Below the pieces are notes generated by a model, which worked only from the letters and a program-made list of their open reading frames with translations, had not been told where the DNA came from and searched no databases. From Saprospiraceae bacterium (lineage in GTDB: Bacteria > Bacteroidota > Bacteroidia > Chitinophagales > Saprospiraceae), in the NCBI GenBank assembly GCA_022842725.1, contig JALHOZ010000035.1, positions 1,171-46,111 on the forward strand: a DNA stretch of 44,941 bases. The letters run 5' to 3'. This document shows positions 7,711 through 16,669 of the stretch, piece by piece. A program made the position numbers and the translations under genes. Each line of letters starts with the position of its first letter. The first letter of the stretch is position 1.

Positions 7711-9474
7711 TCATGAACGCGGATAAAAAAGTTCTTCCATAGGCATTTTTAAAAGCTTAAGTTTTTCAATCTCAATATTTGTATCTGATTTGGGAAACAT
7801 GTTGTCGAATTTTAGTTCACGAATTTCAAAAAAATCATCTATGTCTATTCTACCATCAAAATTAAAGTCATCTGCTCTTTCATCAAAAAACTGAAGAACG
7901 CTATAAATTGTAAAAAGTAAATAAAATTTCATGTGTGAAACCACGGTTTCCATATCTGTAATAGATGAAGCATTGTGGACAATTTCATTTCTTATCCTGT
8001 AAATACGTGTCAGATTTCTTTTCATGTTATCCAGACTTTTATGAACCATTTTTGAAATTTTTTTTGGGTCGTCAAATAACTCCTTAATCATTTGAGCTCT
8101 ATATGCAAACAAGGGATGGGTATTCATCAACCCAATTGCATTATCATAATTATCTTTATTTATTAAATATTCGATATCATCTTGCTCATAATTTACAAAA
8201 TGGGAGGCTACCCCAAGGTTCTGAATATTAGAATGAAAGCTCAATAAAATTCTTTTGAATAAAAGCAAACCATGCATCTTAGAATAATACTTTTTCAGCC
8301 TTGGTATGGTATTTTCACTTGATTCATAAGCTGAAAACATAAATTCCATACCTATCCAGTAATTCAATAATTTAGAATGCAATTCATTTGACTCACACCC
8401 TAATCTATAATACATCAATCCAGCCCTGACCTTTTCGACAGCTGAAGGATGAATTTTTTTAACTTCCAGATTATTCAACTTTTTAGAGACACTTTCATAT
8501 ACATTTACGCTATGTTTATAAAATCCTTCAATTTGATAATAGAAGTTTTGTAAATTTGCTTTTTCTGGATTATTGGCCCCAATTACAAGAACAGAAGGAT
8601 AAATCTTGGGATAAAAATTTGGCTTACTGTAATGCATAATGTCCAATTCACTATTTAATATTGGTTTTACCATCATAACAGCACTATAATAATCCAAAGC
8701 TTTAGTACATAATGAAATAAACTTCCCATCTTTGACTTTAAAAAATTTAACACATACCTCCGAATGTTCTGATATTTTCTTTATTTCTTCATTTTGTAGT
8801 ATGATAACATCCTTATTGTGAATTTTTATGTCGTCACCAATACCCTTTATGGCAAAGATAATTGTAAAATCTTCTTCATGTTTAGTATCCAATGATTTAA
8901 CTCTGGAGAAAAACTCATTAAAATCAATATGTGTATTAGCAACCCATGACATTAGTATTTTAAACAAATATGGACGAGAAAAACCCTTTTTAAGTAAACT
9001 AATCCAAAAGTTTGGAATTATCTTATTAAGAATTTTCAACTCATTGATATCTTTGAGTTCTATTCCATTGATTCTATATATTTCACTATCAATCTTTTCA
9101 AGTATTAAATTTAAATAGTTCTTATTAATTTTTTTTAATCCGTTAGAAAATAGAAATATTTTTCTTAATTTTTCCTCTGGCTTTTTGTCCAATTCATTAA
9201 GGTAGTTTTTATCATATGATCCCCAAACTAAGTTGTCATCGTTGAAAAGGAGGTCCTTAGCTTCATCAAGAAGGTCTGAAATGTAAATACTATTTTTTAT
9301 TTGGTTCAATTGTAGCTTTTGTGATACAGCAATTAGCTCATCAAGTACTGTCATCGAATTGTTCAACCTTAATCTGTACGAGTCTATGGTGTTATGATGC
9401 AATAACTCAAGGCTTTTTTCAATAAAAAATTTCTCTGAACTGGATACCTTAAAGGAAATATTGACTTTTATCAT
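7711..9474 (-). CDS. Apea-like HEPN domain protein
   Basis: From the ATG at 9472-9474 the protein has 587 residues; an 11-residue longer version would need a TTG start. The C-terminal half has the layout of Apea-type HEPN proteins. A helical stretch, GLMYYRLGCESNELHSKLL-YWIGMEF, comes at about 355-382, and the key R-x4-H motif (R495-N-E-I-V-H500) lies about 115 residues later. In this family the motif is the RNase active site or a degenerate form of it. The N-terminal ~340 residues are Lys/Ile-rich and unrecognised. HEPN proteins of this type often sit in defence or stress loci, and the adjacent NADAR-like fragment is consistent with that. RNase activity is inferred; the motif itself is directly visible. 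Confidence 0.7.
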   Translation of the reverse strand: MIKVNISFKVSSSEKFFIEKSLELLHHNTIDSYRLRLNNSMTVLDELIAVSQKLQLNQIKNSIYISDLLDEAKDLLFNDDNLVWGSYDKNYLNELDKKPEEKLRKIFLFSNGLKKINKNYLNLILEKIDSEIYRINGIELKDINELKILNKIIPNFWISLLKKGFSRPYLFKILMSWVANTHIDFNEFFSRVKSLDTKHEEDFTIIFAIKGIGDDIKIHNKDVIILQNEEIKKISEHSEVCVKFFKVKDGKFISLCTKALDYYSAVMMVKPILNSELDIMHYSKPNFYPKIYPSVLVIGANNPEKANLQNFYYQIEGFYKHSVNVYESVSKKLNNLEVKKIHPSAVEKVRAGLMYYRLGCESNELHSKLLNYWIGMEFMFSAYESSENTIPRLKKYYSKMHGLLLFKRILLSFHSNIQNLGVASHFVNYEQDDIEYLINKDNYDNAIGLMNTHPLFAYRAQMIKELFDDPKKISKMVHKSLDNMKRNLTRIYRIRNEIVHNASSITDMETVVSHMKFYLLFTIYSVLQFFDERADDFNFDGRIDIDDFFEIRELKFDNMFPKSDTNIEIEKLKLLKMPMEELFYPRS

Positions 9475-9513
9475 AATTTTATTAAAAAATGTTATATAAT
9501 GTAACAAAAATGC

Positions 9514-9644
9514 TACATTTGCGTTTAAATAAAAAACTTTTTAAGAAACATAAGGAGCCGCATGGTTTTACGCCGAGATAGGTGTCTTACAGCGGCTCCA
9601 GGTAACACGATGGGCTTGTGACTTTTCACAGCCCATTTTTTTTT
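9514..9644 (+). ncRNA. Predicted small RNA with own promoter and terminator
   Basis: A plus-strand TACATTTG (9514-9521) matches the Bacteroidota -7 box and predicts a start near 9527. The transcript would contain an 8-bp perfect stem, GGAGCCGC at 9554-9561 with GCGGCTCC at 9592-9599, enclosing a 30-nt loop. It would end at an intrinsic terminator at 9610-9644. There is no plausible reading frame. Size would be about 115 nt. It is divergent from the HEPN gene and antisense to read-through from the PKD gene. I do not recognise it as a named RNA family. Confidence 0.5.
9610..9644 (+). terminator. Intrinsic terminator of the predicted small RNA
   Basis: The arms ATGGGCTTGTGA (9610-9621) and TCACAGCCCAT (9626-9636) pair with one bulged T and a 4-nt loop. 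A run of eight or more T follows. The T-run is on the plus-strand side only. Confidence 0.8.
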
Positions 9645-9746
9645 GAAAGTTACCTTTTATTCATTAATCCATCCCAATCCCTTTACTTCAAATCCATAAA
9701 CTAATAAAAAGGCAATTTTACTAAATCAATCCTCACTACCACATGC

Positions 9747-12700
9747 TCACCTTACCACGTTAACACTGCCTTTAAAGACTTTTTTGACACCGTCCACAAA
9801 AGTAATACTTGCTATCCAGGAATATGCTCCCTGAGGAACAATATCGCCTTTGTAATATCCATTCCAGGCTCCTGCAGGTGACTCATTTTCAATTTGATCT
9901 GATGCCCAAACCGCTTCACCCCAGGGACTGTACACCGTGATTTGATATTCAGCCAAACCAACGCCGACAGGTTTAAACAATGCAACATCTCCCGTCCCGT
10001 ATTCCGGAGCAAATGCGTTGGGTGCAAAAAAAGTGGTTATCCATTCCGGCTCAACAGGCGTTGAAAAGGTGTCCGTACAAGTATATGCTCCATTGTTGTC
10101 ATTGTATACCACTAAAACCACAAAAACATCCCGATTGATATCGTATTCATGCAAAGGATTATCTTCTACTGAGGTTTGTCCGTCACCAAATTCCCAAAAA
10201 GAACGGTCGTAGTCAAAGGATGTATTTTCAAATGTTATTTCACCCAATACATTATCATCATAATCTGTTGTAAACGTAAATCCTGCCGTCGGACTGTCAT
10301 ACACAATCACAGGGAAAATGGTCCTGAAAGTATCTTTACAAAATTCATTATAACTTGCGATCAATTGTATAAAATAATTTCCGCTTTCTTCAAATTGAAC
10401 AGCCGGAATATCTGATGAAAATAGTGGCGGCTGCCCGTCGATCGTCCATTCATAAGATGTCGCATTTTCACTGGTGTTTATGATTGGAAAAGGTTGCCTT
10501 TCACAAACTTCCGAACCAGCCTCAAATCGGGCGACAGGTTGCAGATAAACAGAAACAGTCTCAGATATTGTATCCTTGCAACCGTATATTGTCGAAACAT
10601 CCAGAGAAACTTCAAAGGTTTCTGCTTCTGTGTAGGTAAATATAAAATTCGGATCATTGCTCGTTTGGTTATTTTGTAAGACCCAATTGTGGCTGACGCC
10701 TGCTGTTGATGTACTGACGAAAGTGACATCAACGGGTACACCACAATCTTTATCCTTCGTAAATCCGAAAGAGGCATTTGGTTTTGGATAAACGGTCACC
10801 AATTGTTCTGATGTATCGTTCGGACAACCATTACTCGAAATGGTAATCAATTGTACCAAAAACTCACCATCATCCTGAAAAGTATAATCAAAATTATCTT
10901 CCGTGATGCTGGTTCCGTTAGAAACATTCCAAATAAAAAATCCGGCGTTTTCAGATTGGTTGGTAAAATTCACTTCCAGTGGCTGACAACCTTCAGATGT
11001 ATTTGTTGTAAATATACTGAGAGGTGAAGGCTCAATCATCAAAAATGTTGAAGAGCTGTCTCTGCATCCAAACTGATTAAATACGATGAGTGAAATTTCA
11101 TAATTACCAGATTCCTGAGGCAACCATTCATAATCAGATGTATTACCGGAAACACCGTTTACCATCCATTCCTGTCCGGTAATATCAACACTGTTATTGG
11201 TCAAAAAAACGGTGTCATATCCAAGACAATATGTTTTATTTTCAAAAGAAAAAACACTTTCCGGCTTTGGAAATACAATGATATTTACCACAGAAGTATC
11301 TGCAAAACATCCAAATTGGTCAAATACCGTAAGGGTCACTGTAAATGTTCCGTCTGTGAAATACGTATGTGTAGGATTTACTTCATTTGAATTTGATGTC
11401 ATGTCACCAAAGCTCCAGTCAAACAAGGTGCCTCCAACACTTTGATTGTTAAACTCAACTTCAAGAGGCACACAACCATTGAGAACGGAAGGTACAAAAG
11501 ATGCTGTCGGCAGTCCAACAATACGTATGCTACCTCTTAAGGTTATCGGACAATTGTTTACCAGAGAAAAAACGGTTACAGAAACTTCATACATTCCGGG
11601 AGTATCATATACATGTACACCGGTGTTGTCAAAATTTCCATCTCCGTAGTCCCATGTTGCACCTGCAAAATTTGTCCCATCAACCCTAAATACAACCTGA
11701 TCGTTCTGACAGGCAAATTCAGGAATATCCAACTGTACATCAGGAGTCGGTAATACCTGAAATGTGACCGTGTCCGAATCACTGCCACAACGACTTGCAA
11801 ACAAAATAACCGTATATGTTCCTGGTACATTAACTTCGGTGGTCAATACATTTCCTGACTCTCCAAATATCGTTCCGTCGGGTCGGATTATCTGCCATGT
11901 GTTTATGGCTCCTGGTGTAGAGAATGCACGAAAAACCGCTGTATCATATTGACAATAAGTCAATCCCTGAAATTCTATAAATGCTGTCACATCGGGTGGA
12001 AATACAGTAATCACTTTAGAAATACTGTCCGTACCACAGGCATTACTTCCTGATAATGTAACTGTATACAAGGTAATACTATCATTGATGGTTACATAAA
12101 CCTGATCAACAGGGAGGCTATCAAACGATGTATTTCCATTGCCATAATCCCAGACATACGTGTCAGGATTACCCAGAGATGTGTTTGAAAAATGAATGGG
12201 TAAAGGCGAACAACCATTTAATTCATTGACGCCAAAATCCATAATGGGATAAGGATAAACCAATACAGAATCCTGAACAAAAACAGTTCCACACAAATTG
12301 CTGACTGCAAGTTGCACCATAAAAATGCTGTCTTTGGTGATACCATCTAAAATGATATCAGGGAGGTTTTGGGTATTGTACGTCATTCCGTCGACCAACC
12401 ATTCAAAACTCAATCCATCTCCGGAACTGGTATTTTGTATTTGCAGATCAAATGGTGCACAACCTTCATCATCTGCTGTCAAAAAAGACGCAATTGGTCG
12501 GGTCGTCACATATACATTTTGAGAAGTGGAAGCCTGACACCCATATTCATCTGTAACAGACAAGGTAACCGTATAATTTCCCTGCGTGGTGTACTGATGT
12601 GTCGCAGTCTCCATTGTACTGAAAGAATTATCGCCAAAGTCAAAACGAATGGTATTGTTTCCGGGTGTTTGGTTTAGAAAGGTAATATTTTCATTAATAC

Positions 12701-15152
12701 AAGTGGTCCCATCTATAGTAAATGAAGGTAAAGGCAGAGACCGGACAATAAAATTTTTCGTACGGCATGCCTGACACAAATCTGTAGTGTTTTCTGTAAG
12801 ACAATAAGTATAGCTATATGTTTGACCAACCGTCAGCATGGAAATATCAACCAGCCCTCCTGGTGTTACCCCAATGCCGGACCATGTTCCTCCTGCTGGT
12901 GAAAACCCGGTAAATTGAAAAGTATTTACTCCTTCACAAACATATTCATCATTTCCGGCGATGAGATTTCTGCCCGGATCTTTGATCTCAACGTTGACTA
13001 TTTTTTCCTGAAAACATGATGTATTGGGTTGGAATGAATAAAAATATTGGAATGTTCCTTGTCCGGCTGTGTTCAAATTTATCGTGCCGCTGACCGGATC
13101 GATACCCGGACCGCTCCAGGTACCTTCGGGTAGATTGGCCTGAAGCGTGTGTATTCCGGCATCAATACACAAAACGGTATCATTTGACACCAAAAGAAGA
13201 GGTTTATCAACAAACCGTATGTATGCTGTATCAAATACTTCACAAGCATTGCGCTGATACCTGATAGCTATGGTGACAAGTTCATTGGAATAGGCCGAAA
13301 GATTGATATTTTGTCCGGCATTCACCTGATTGACCTCAAAAAAATATATACCGCCTGATGGATTGGCTGTGAGCTGAAGTACTTCTGTAAAAGGAAGGGT
13401 TCCTGTTGCCGAACAAAGTAATGCTGTATCCAAAGCATTCATAACCGGAAAAGCCTCTACCACAACTTCAATCATTCTTTCCGCAACACAACCATTCATA
13501 TCGGTATATTGATAATCCAAAGGAAAATTACCAATACCCGAAATGGCCGGATCAAATATTCCGGAAGGTGTCACAGCCGGATGCCCGGACCAGGTACCTG
13601 TCGAAGGCATGGCAATCAATTGTGTCGGTGGAGAATTTTCGCATAATATCGCATCTTGTGCTACCACCATTTCAGAAGCTACCACCCGAATACCAAATGT
13701 ATCTTGTGATGAACAACCCGAAGGACCATAATCATAAGTGATGGTATAATTGCCCGGGTTCAAGGCAGATGGGTTAAAAACGCCGGTCGTGGCATTGACG
13801 ATGCCCTGGCCAGACCAAATACCTCCGGGAGTGTCCGCAAGAAATGTATAAGGACTGCTGCTTTGGCAGAATACTCTGGGATTATTATCCAAAATATTGA
13901 CAGGAGTCCTGTCTGCGACCAATACATTGGTCGTTCGGACGATCGTATCACATGCAGCTATTACGGTCAGTGTCACCGGATACGTGCCGGGCGCGGCATA
14001 AAAGATATTGCCCGGAATCCGCATGGTCGAGGACGAAGGTACGCCACCGGGAAAATCCCATCTGACAGAGATGATATCTCCGGTGATGATATTGGGTCCG
14101 GGCACATAATTTCCGGATTCACAAAGAGAAGGTGGTGTTGGTAAGTTGATCGTTGGCGCAGCCACCACCCTCAAGGGAAAATCCCACATACTTGTCCCGC
14201 ATGCGTTGGTGGAAGTCAGGCGGAAGGTATAGGTTCCCGCCCGAAGAGTTTCAATAACCAAAGTATCAATGAAAGGAATTGAATCTCTTAAACCAATTGA
14301 AAGTGAATCTCTTTTTCTGATAAAATGACTCAATTTCCATTGTGAAGTGTCTCTGTTAACATTGTTTACCGGAAATGTCCAACGGTTGTTAACTGCCCAT
14401 ATATTACTGGTGTCAATCAGAGTGACAACATCGCCAACACAAACCACACTGTCTCTTGCCGAACCGGAAATATTTACTTTGGCATCCGGAAAATCTACTA
14501 CTTCGATCTCTTGAGTTATTACACTTTCGCCACAGCCATTTTTTACTCTCAAAGTAACCGGATATGTTCCCGGCATATTATAGGTCTTTGAAGCATTTCT
14601 TGTCGTCGCGGTCGTTCCATCGTGAAATGTCCATAGGTATGCATCTGGCAAAGTCATATCAACATTACAGGAAGTGTTATTAAAATTTACATTTCTATTT
14701 ACACAGACAGAATTGGTAAAAGTAAAGCGGGCCACTGGTCTGTGTATGACAGTGACAGGACTATTATTATTATGGCAAGAATAACCATTCGCACAATTTT
14801 TTACCGCCAAAAGACAAATTTGATAGGTGGTTTGCGTATCATCACAAACCTCATCATCAGGAATATTATAGGTATGCGTTTGATTGGATGTAGTAAAAAC
14901 AGTATCTCGTGTATTGTCGCCCCAATCCCAAACAAAATAACTCACATCAGCTATGGTAGAATTATTCTGAACTTCAAAAACATATCCATCACAAACCACC
15001 GTTGAATTGGAAACCAACTTGAAGGATGCAATAATATCGCCACACTGCGACCTGTTGCAAAGACAAGGATTTGATGGTTGACTATAAATATTGGATATAA
15101 ACACAAACAGTATTACCCCAACAAAACTAATTTTTATACCAGATATCTTCAT
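9747..15152 (-). CDS. Giant PKD-repeat surface protein with T9SS type B sorting domain
   Basis: This 1801-residue protein has an N-terminal signal peptide (about 1-25, ending IYSQ). It is followed by at least ten PKD/PKD-like beta-sandwich repeats, marked by W-FGDG-type turns (WDWGD, FDFGDN, WDYGDG, WSFGDM, WEFGDG) and closing TVTLTV strands. Several Cys-containing Ig-like modules lie in the middle. The last ~95 residues (FFAPNAFAPE, VYSPWGEAVWAS, WNGYYKGD--PQGAY-W) form the gliding-motility/CHU_C type B sorting domain. It is therefore very probably exported by the type IX system and held at or released from the surface, as an adhesin- or SprB-like protein. Its start overlaps the PorP/SprF-like gene by 26 bp, the usual pairing for this class. 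The bound ligand is unknown. Confidence 0.9.
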   Translation of the reverse strand: MKISGIKISFVGVILFVFISNIYSQPSNPCLCNRSQCGDIIASFKLVSNSTVVCDGYVFEVQNNSTIADVSYFVWDWGDNTRDTVFTTSNQTHTYNIPDDEVCDDTQTTYQICLLAVKNCANGYSCHNNNSPVTVIHRPVARFTFTNSVCVNRNVNFNNTSCNVDMTLPDAYLWTFHDGTTATTRNASKTYNMPGTYPVTLRVKNGCGESVITQEIEVVDFPDAKVNISGSARDSVVCVGDVVTLIDTSNIWAVNNRWTFPVNNVNRDTSQWKLSHFIRKRDSLSIGLRDSIPFIDTLVIETLRAGTYTFRLTSTNACGTSMWDFPLRVVAAPTINLPTPPSLCESGNYVPGPNIITGDIISVRWDFPGGVPSSSTMRIPGNIFYAAPGTYPVTLTVIAACDTIVRTTNVLVADRTPVNILDNNPRVFCQSSSPYTFLADTPGGIWSGQGIVNATTGVFNPSALNPGNYTITYDYGPSGCSSQDTFGIRVVASEMVVAQDAILCENSPPTQLIAMPSTGTWSGHPAVTPSGIFDPAISGIGNFPLDYQYTDMNGCVAERMIEVVVEAFPVMNALDTALLCSATGTLPFTEVLQLTANPSGGIYFFEVNQVNAGQNINLSAYSNELVTIAIRYQRNACEVFDTAYIRFVDKPLLLVSNDTVLCIDAGIHTLQANLPEGTWSGPGIDPVSGTINLNTAGQGTFQYFYSFQPNTSCFQEKIVNVEIKDPGRNLIAGNDEYVCEGVNTFQFTGFSPAGGTWSGIGVTPGGLVDISMLTVGQTYSYTYCLTENTTDLCQACRTKNFIVRSLPLPSFTIDGTTCINENITFLNQTPGNNTIRFDFGDNSFSTMETATHQYTTQGNYTVTLSVTDEYGCQASTSQNVYVTTRPIASFLTADDEGCAPFDLQIQNTSSGDGLSFEWLVDGMTYNTQNLPDIILDGITKDSIFMVQLAVSNLCGTVFVQDSVLVYPYPIMDFGVNELNGCSPLPIHFSNTSLGNPDTYVWDYGNGNTSFDSLPVDQVYVTINDSITLYTVTLSGSNACGTDSISKVITVFPPDVTAFIEFQGLTYCQYDTAVFRAFSTPGAINTWQIIRPDGTIFGESGNVLTTEVNVPGTYTVILFASRCGSDSDTVTFQVLPTPDVQLDIPEFACQNDQVVFRVDGTNFAGATWDYGDGNFDNTGVHVYDTPGMYEVSVTVFSLVNNCPITLRGSIRIVGLPTASFVPSVLNGCVPLEVEFNNQSVGGTLFDWSFGDMTSNSNEVNPTHTYFTDGTFTVTLTVFDQFGCFADTSVVNIIVFPKPESVFSFENKTYCLGYDTVFLTNNSVDITGQEWMVNGVSGNTSDYEWLPQESGNYEISLIVFNQFGCRDSSSTFLMIEPSPLSIFTTNTSEGCQPLEVNFTNQSENAGFFIWNVSNGTSITEDNFDYTFQDDGEFLVQLITISSNGCPNDTSEQLVTVYPKPNASFGFTKDKDCGVPVDVTFVSTSTAGVSHNWVLQNNQTSNDPNFIFTYTEAETFEVSLDVSTIYGCKDTISETVSVYLQPVARFEAGSEVCERQPFPIINTSENATSYEWTIDGQPPLFSSDIPAVQFEESGNYFIQLIASYNEFCKDTFRTIFPVIVYDSPTAGFTFTTDYDDNVLGEITFENTSFDYDRSFWEFGDGQTSVEDNPLHEYDINRDVFVVLVVYNDNNGAYTCTDTFSTPVEPEWITTFFAPNAFAPEYGTGDVALFKPVGVGLAEYQITVYSPWGEAVWASDQIENESPAGAWNGYYKGDIVPQGAYSWIASITFVDGVKKVFKGSVNVVR

Positions 15153-16266
15153 ACATTTTTCTTTTTCCGGGAGTTAGAGCCATAATCGGACAATTATATT
15201 CTGCGTTGTAAGGAACATCATCCTTGAGTCCCAACAAATTACAAATACCGCTTTTTCTGAAATATACGTTAAAACCTATTTCAATTTGAGGGCCGATAAG
15301 GTTTTGTACACCACCGATGCTTTCAGACCATGCGATAAAGGTTTCCAATTTTTTTCCTTTACCGAGGGATATCATAAAATCGGTATTGAGGGTTATCCAG
15401 GGCGATTGACCAAATTGGTTGAATGGTGAAAAATGACAAAACAATCCAAGACCGGCACTTTTGGAATATCCAACCCTCACACCTGTCTCAAAATAATCAA
15501 TGGCACCTTGTTTTTGATACAAAACAGAAGGGCGCACTGAAATAAACTGTTTTCCGTAATATTTCGGAATAAATTCGGTCTCAAAAAAAACTGAAATCCT
15601 GAACGGATTGTCATTTTGCAAACCCAGCACCGACACAGACTGATTGATATTTCCTTCATTGAGTGAATAAAACCGATACATGGCAAAACCCATATTGGTC
15701 ATAAAAGCATTCTTTCTTTTTTTAAACCAAAGCGATCGTAGTGATATGCCGATACCCGGATTCATATACCAGGCGGACCTGCCCTGACTGTTTATGGTAA
15801 ATGAAGTCGGGTTGATATTGCCATACTTAGGGTCAAGTTGGTCAGACCAAATCAATCGGCTAAAATCTATGGTATTGACACCCCAGGAAAAATCCAAACC
15901 GATTCTTGCATTGTGATCATGTTGTCTCCCCGTAGGAAAAGGCAAAAATGCTGAAGTCAGAAACCCAAAATCCAGCGTCTGATAAATTCCGGCTCCTTCT
16001 TCATTATAGTTCACTTTTGCCCCAATGTCGAGGATACTGCAAGGCATGGTCTCTTCAAAAAGCAGACTCACCGTTTTGTATCCGCCACCGCCGTCACTGT
16101 TCCATTGAGCTTTGGACCTCACTTTCCATGCCTGGGCACCATAACTTCCGGTAAGTGACGGGTTAAACAAAAACCTGTTTTGTGTAAAACTCTGGTAAGC
16201 CGGATCCTGAGCTGAAAGGTGCACACCTGCAAATACCAGTAATACTGTCCATAATTTCATCATCAT
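15127..16266 (-). CDS. PorP/SprF family outer-membrane protein
   Basis: This 379-residue protein has a signal peptide (LLVFAGVHLSAQ) followed by the family opening DPAYQSFTQNRFLFNPSLTGSYG, then alternating beta-strand segments typical of an outer-membrane barrel. PorP/SprF proteins assist secretion or attachment of T9SS type B cargo. Here the cargo is evidently the giant PKD protein encoded next, whose gene overlaps the 3' end by 26 bp. The start has three consecutive ATG codons (16258-16266), so the exact first residue is uncertain by two. A -7 box lies 48 bp upstream. Family assignment is confident; the specific partner is inferred from adjacency. Confidence 0.88.
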   Translation of the reverse strand: MMMKLWTVLLVFAGVHLSAQDPAYQSFTQNRFLFNPSLTGSYGAQAWKVRSKAQWNSDGGGGYKTVSLLFEETMPCSILDIGAKVNYNEEGAGIYQTLDFGFLTSAFLPFPTGRQHDHNARIGLDFSWGVNTIDFSRLIWSDQLDPKYGNINPTSFTINSQGRSAWYMNPGIGISLRSLWFKKRKNAFMTNMGFAMYRFYSLNEGNINQSVSVLGLQNDNPFRISVFFETEFIPKYYGKQFISVRPSVLYQKQGAIDYFETGVRVGYSKSAGLGLFCHFSPFNQFGQSPWITLNTDFMISLGKGKKLETFIAWSESIGGVQNLIGPQIEIGFNVYFRKSGICNLLGLKDDVPYNAEYNCPIMALTPGKRKMYEDIWYKN

Positions 16267-16669
16267 TTTAAAATGGTTTACCTTATATTAAGTAATCGTT
16301 TTATGATCGATTACAAAGATAAATTAATTTTTTTAAATTATCTTAAGATGACATTTAATTTTTAGAATAATTTTTGATTTGAGCGCTTATCCACCCCATC
16401 CTCCACGCTCACCAGTCCATTCATCAAAATGGAAGACAGTTGAATCATTTTCGACACCAAACAAACTACCAATGGCAAATAAAATGGATATAATGGGAAT
16501 ATAGAAAATAAATAAAAGCTGAATACTTCTTTTTAATGTGCTAAGGACTATTTATCCTTTTAATAGTAACTTCAATATTTTTTAAACCTTATAATAAAAC
16601 AATAAAAGATCTGATTTTGACAGAAAAGATAATAAATCTAAATAACTATGTACCCTAGTCAAATGATTA
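16267..16669. other. Intergenic stretch with a short membrane-peptide-like frame
   Basis: No gene is firmly supported in these ~400 bp. On the minus strand, 16387-16551 is an open frame of 54 codons whose translation looks protein-like: a hydrophobic segment (LLFIFYIPIISILFAI), then a polar tail ending ERGGWGG. It has no ATG, and the only in-frame TTG would remove the hydrophobic part. It could be a gene remnant or use an unusual start. No terminator is evident for the 16-gene cluster that ends at 16670. Confidence 0.35.
16314..16321 (-). promoter_or_regulatory. -7 box for the PorP/SprF-PKD operon
   Basis: The minus strand reads TATCTTTG, a full TAnnTTTG match, about 48 bp before the start codon. 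The region 19-21 bp further upstream is only AT-rich. Confidence 0.5.
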
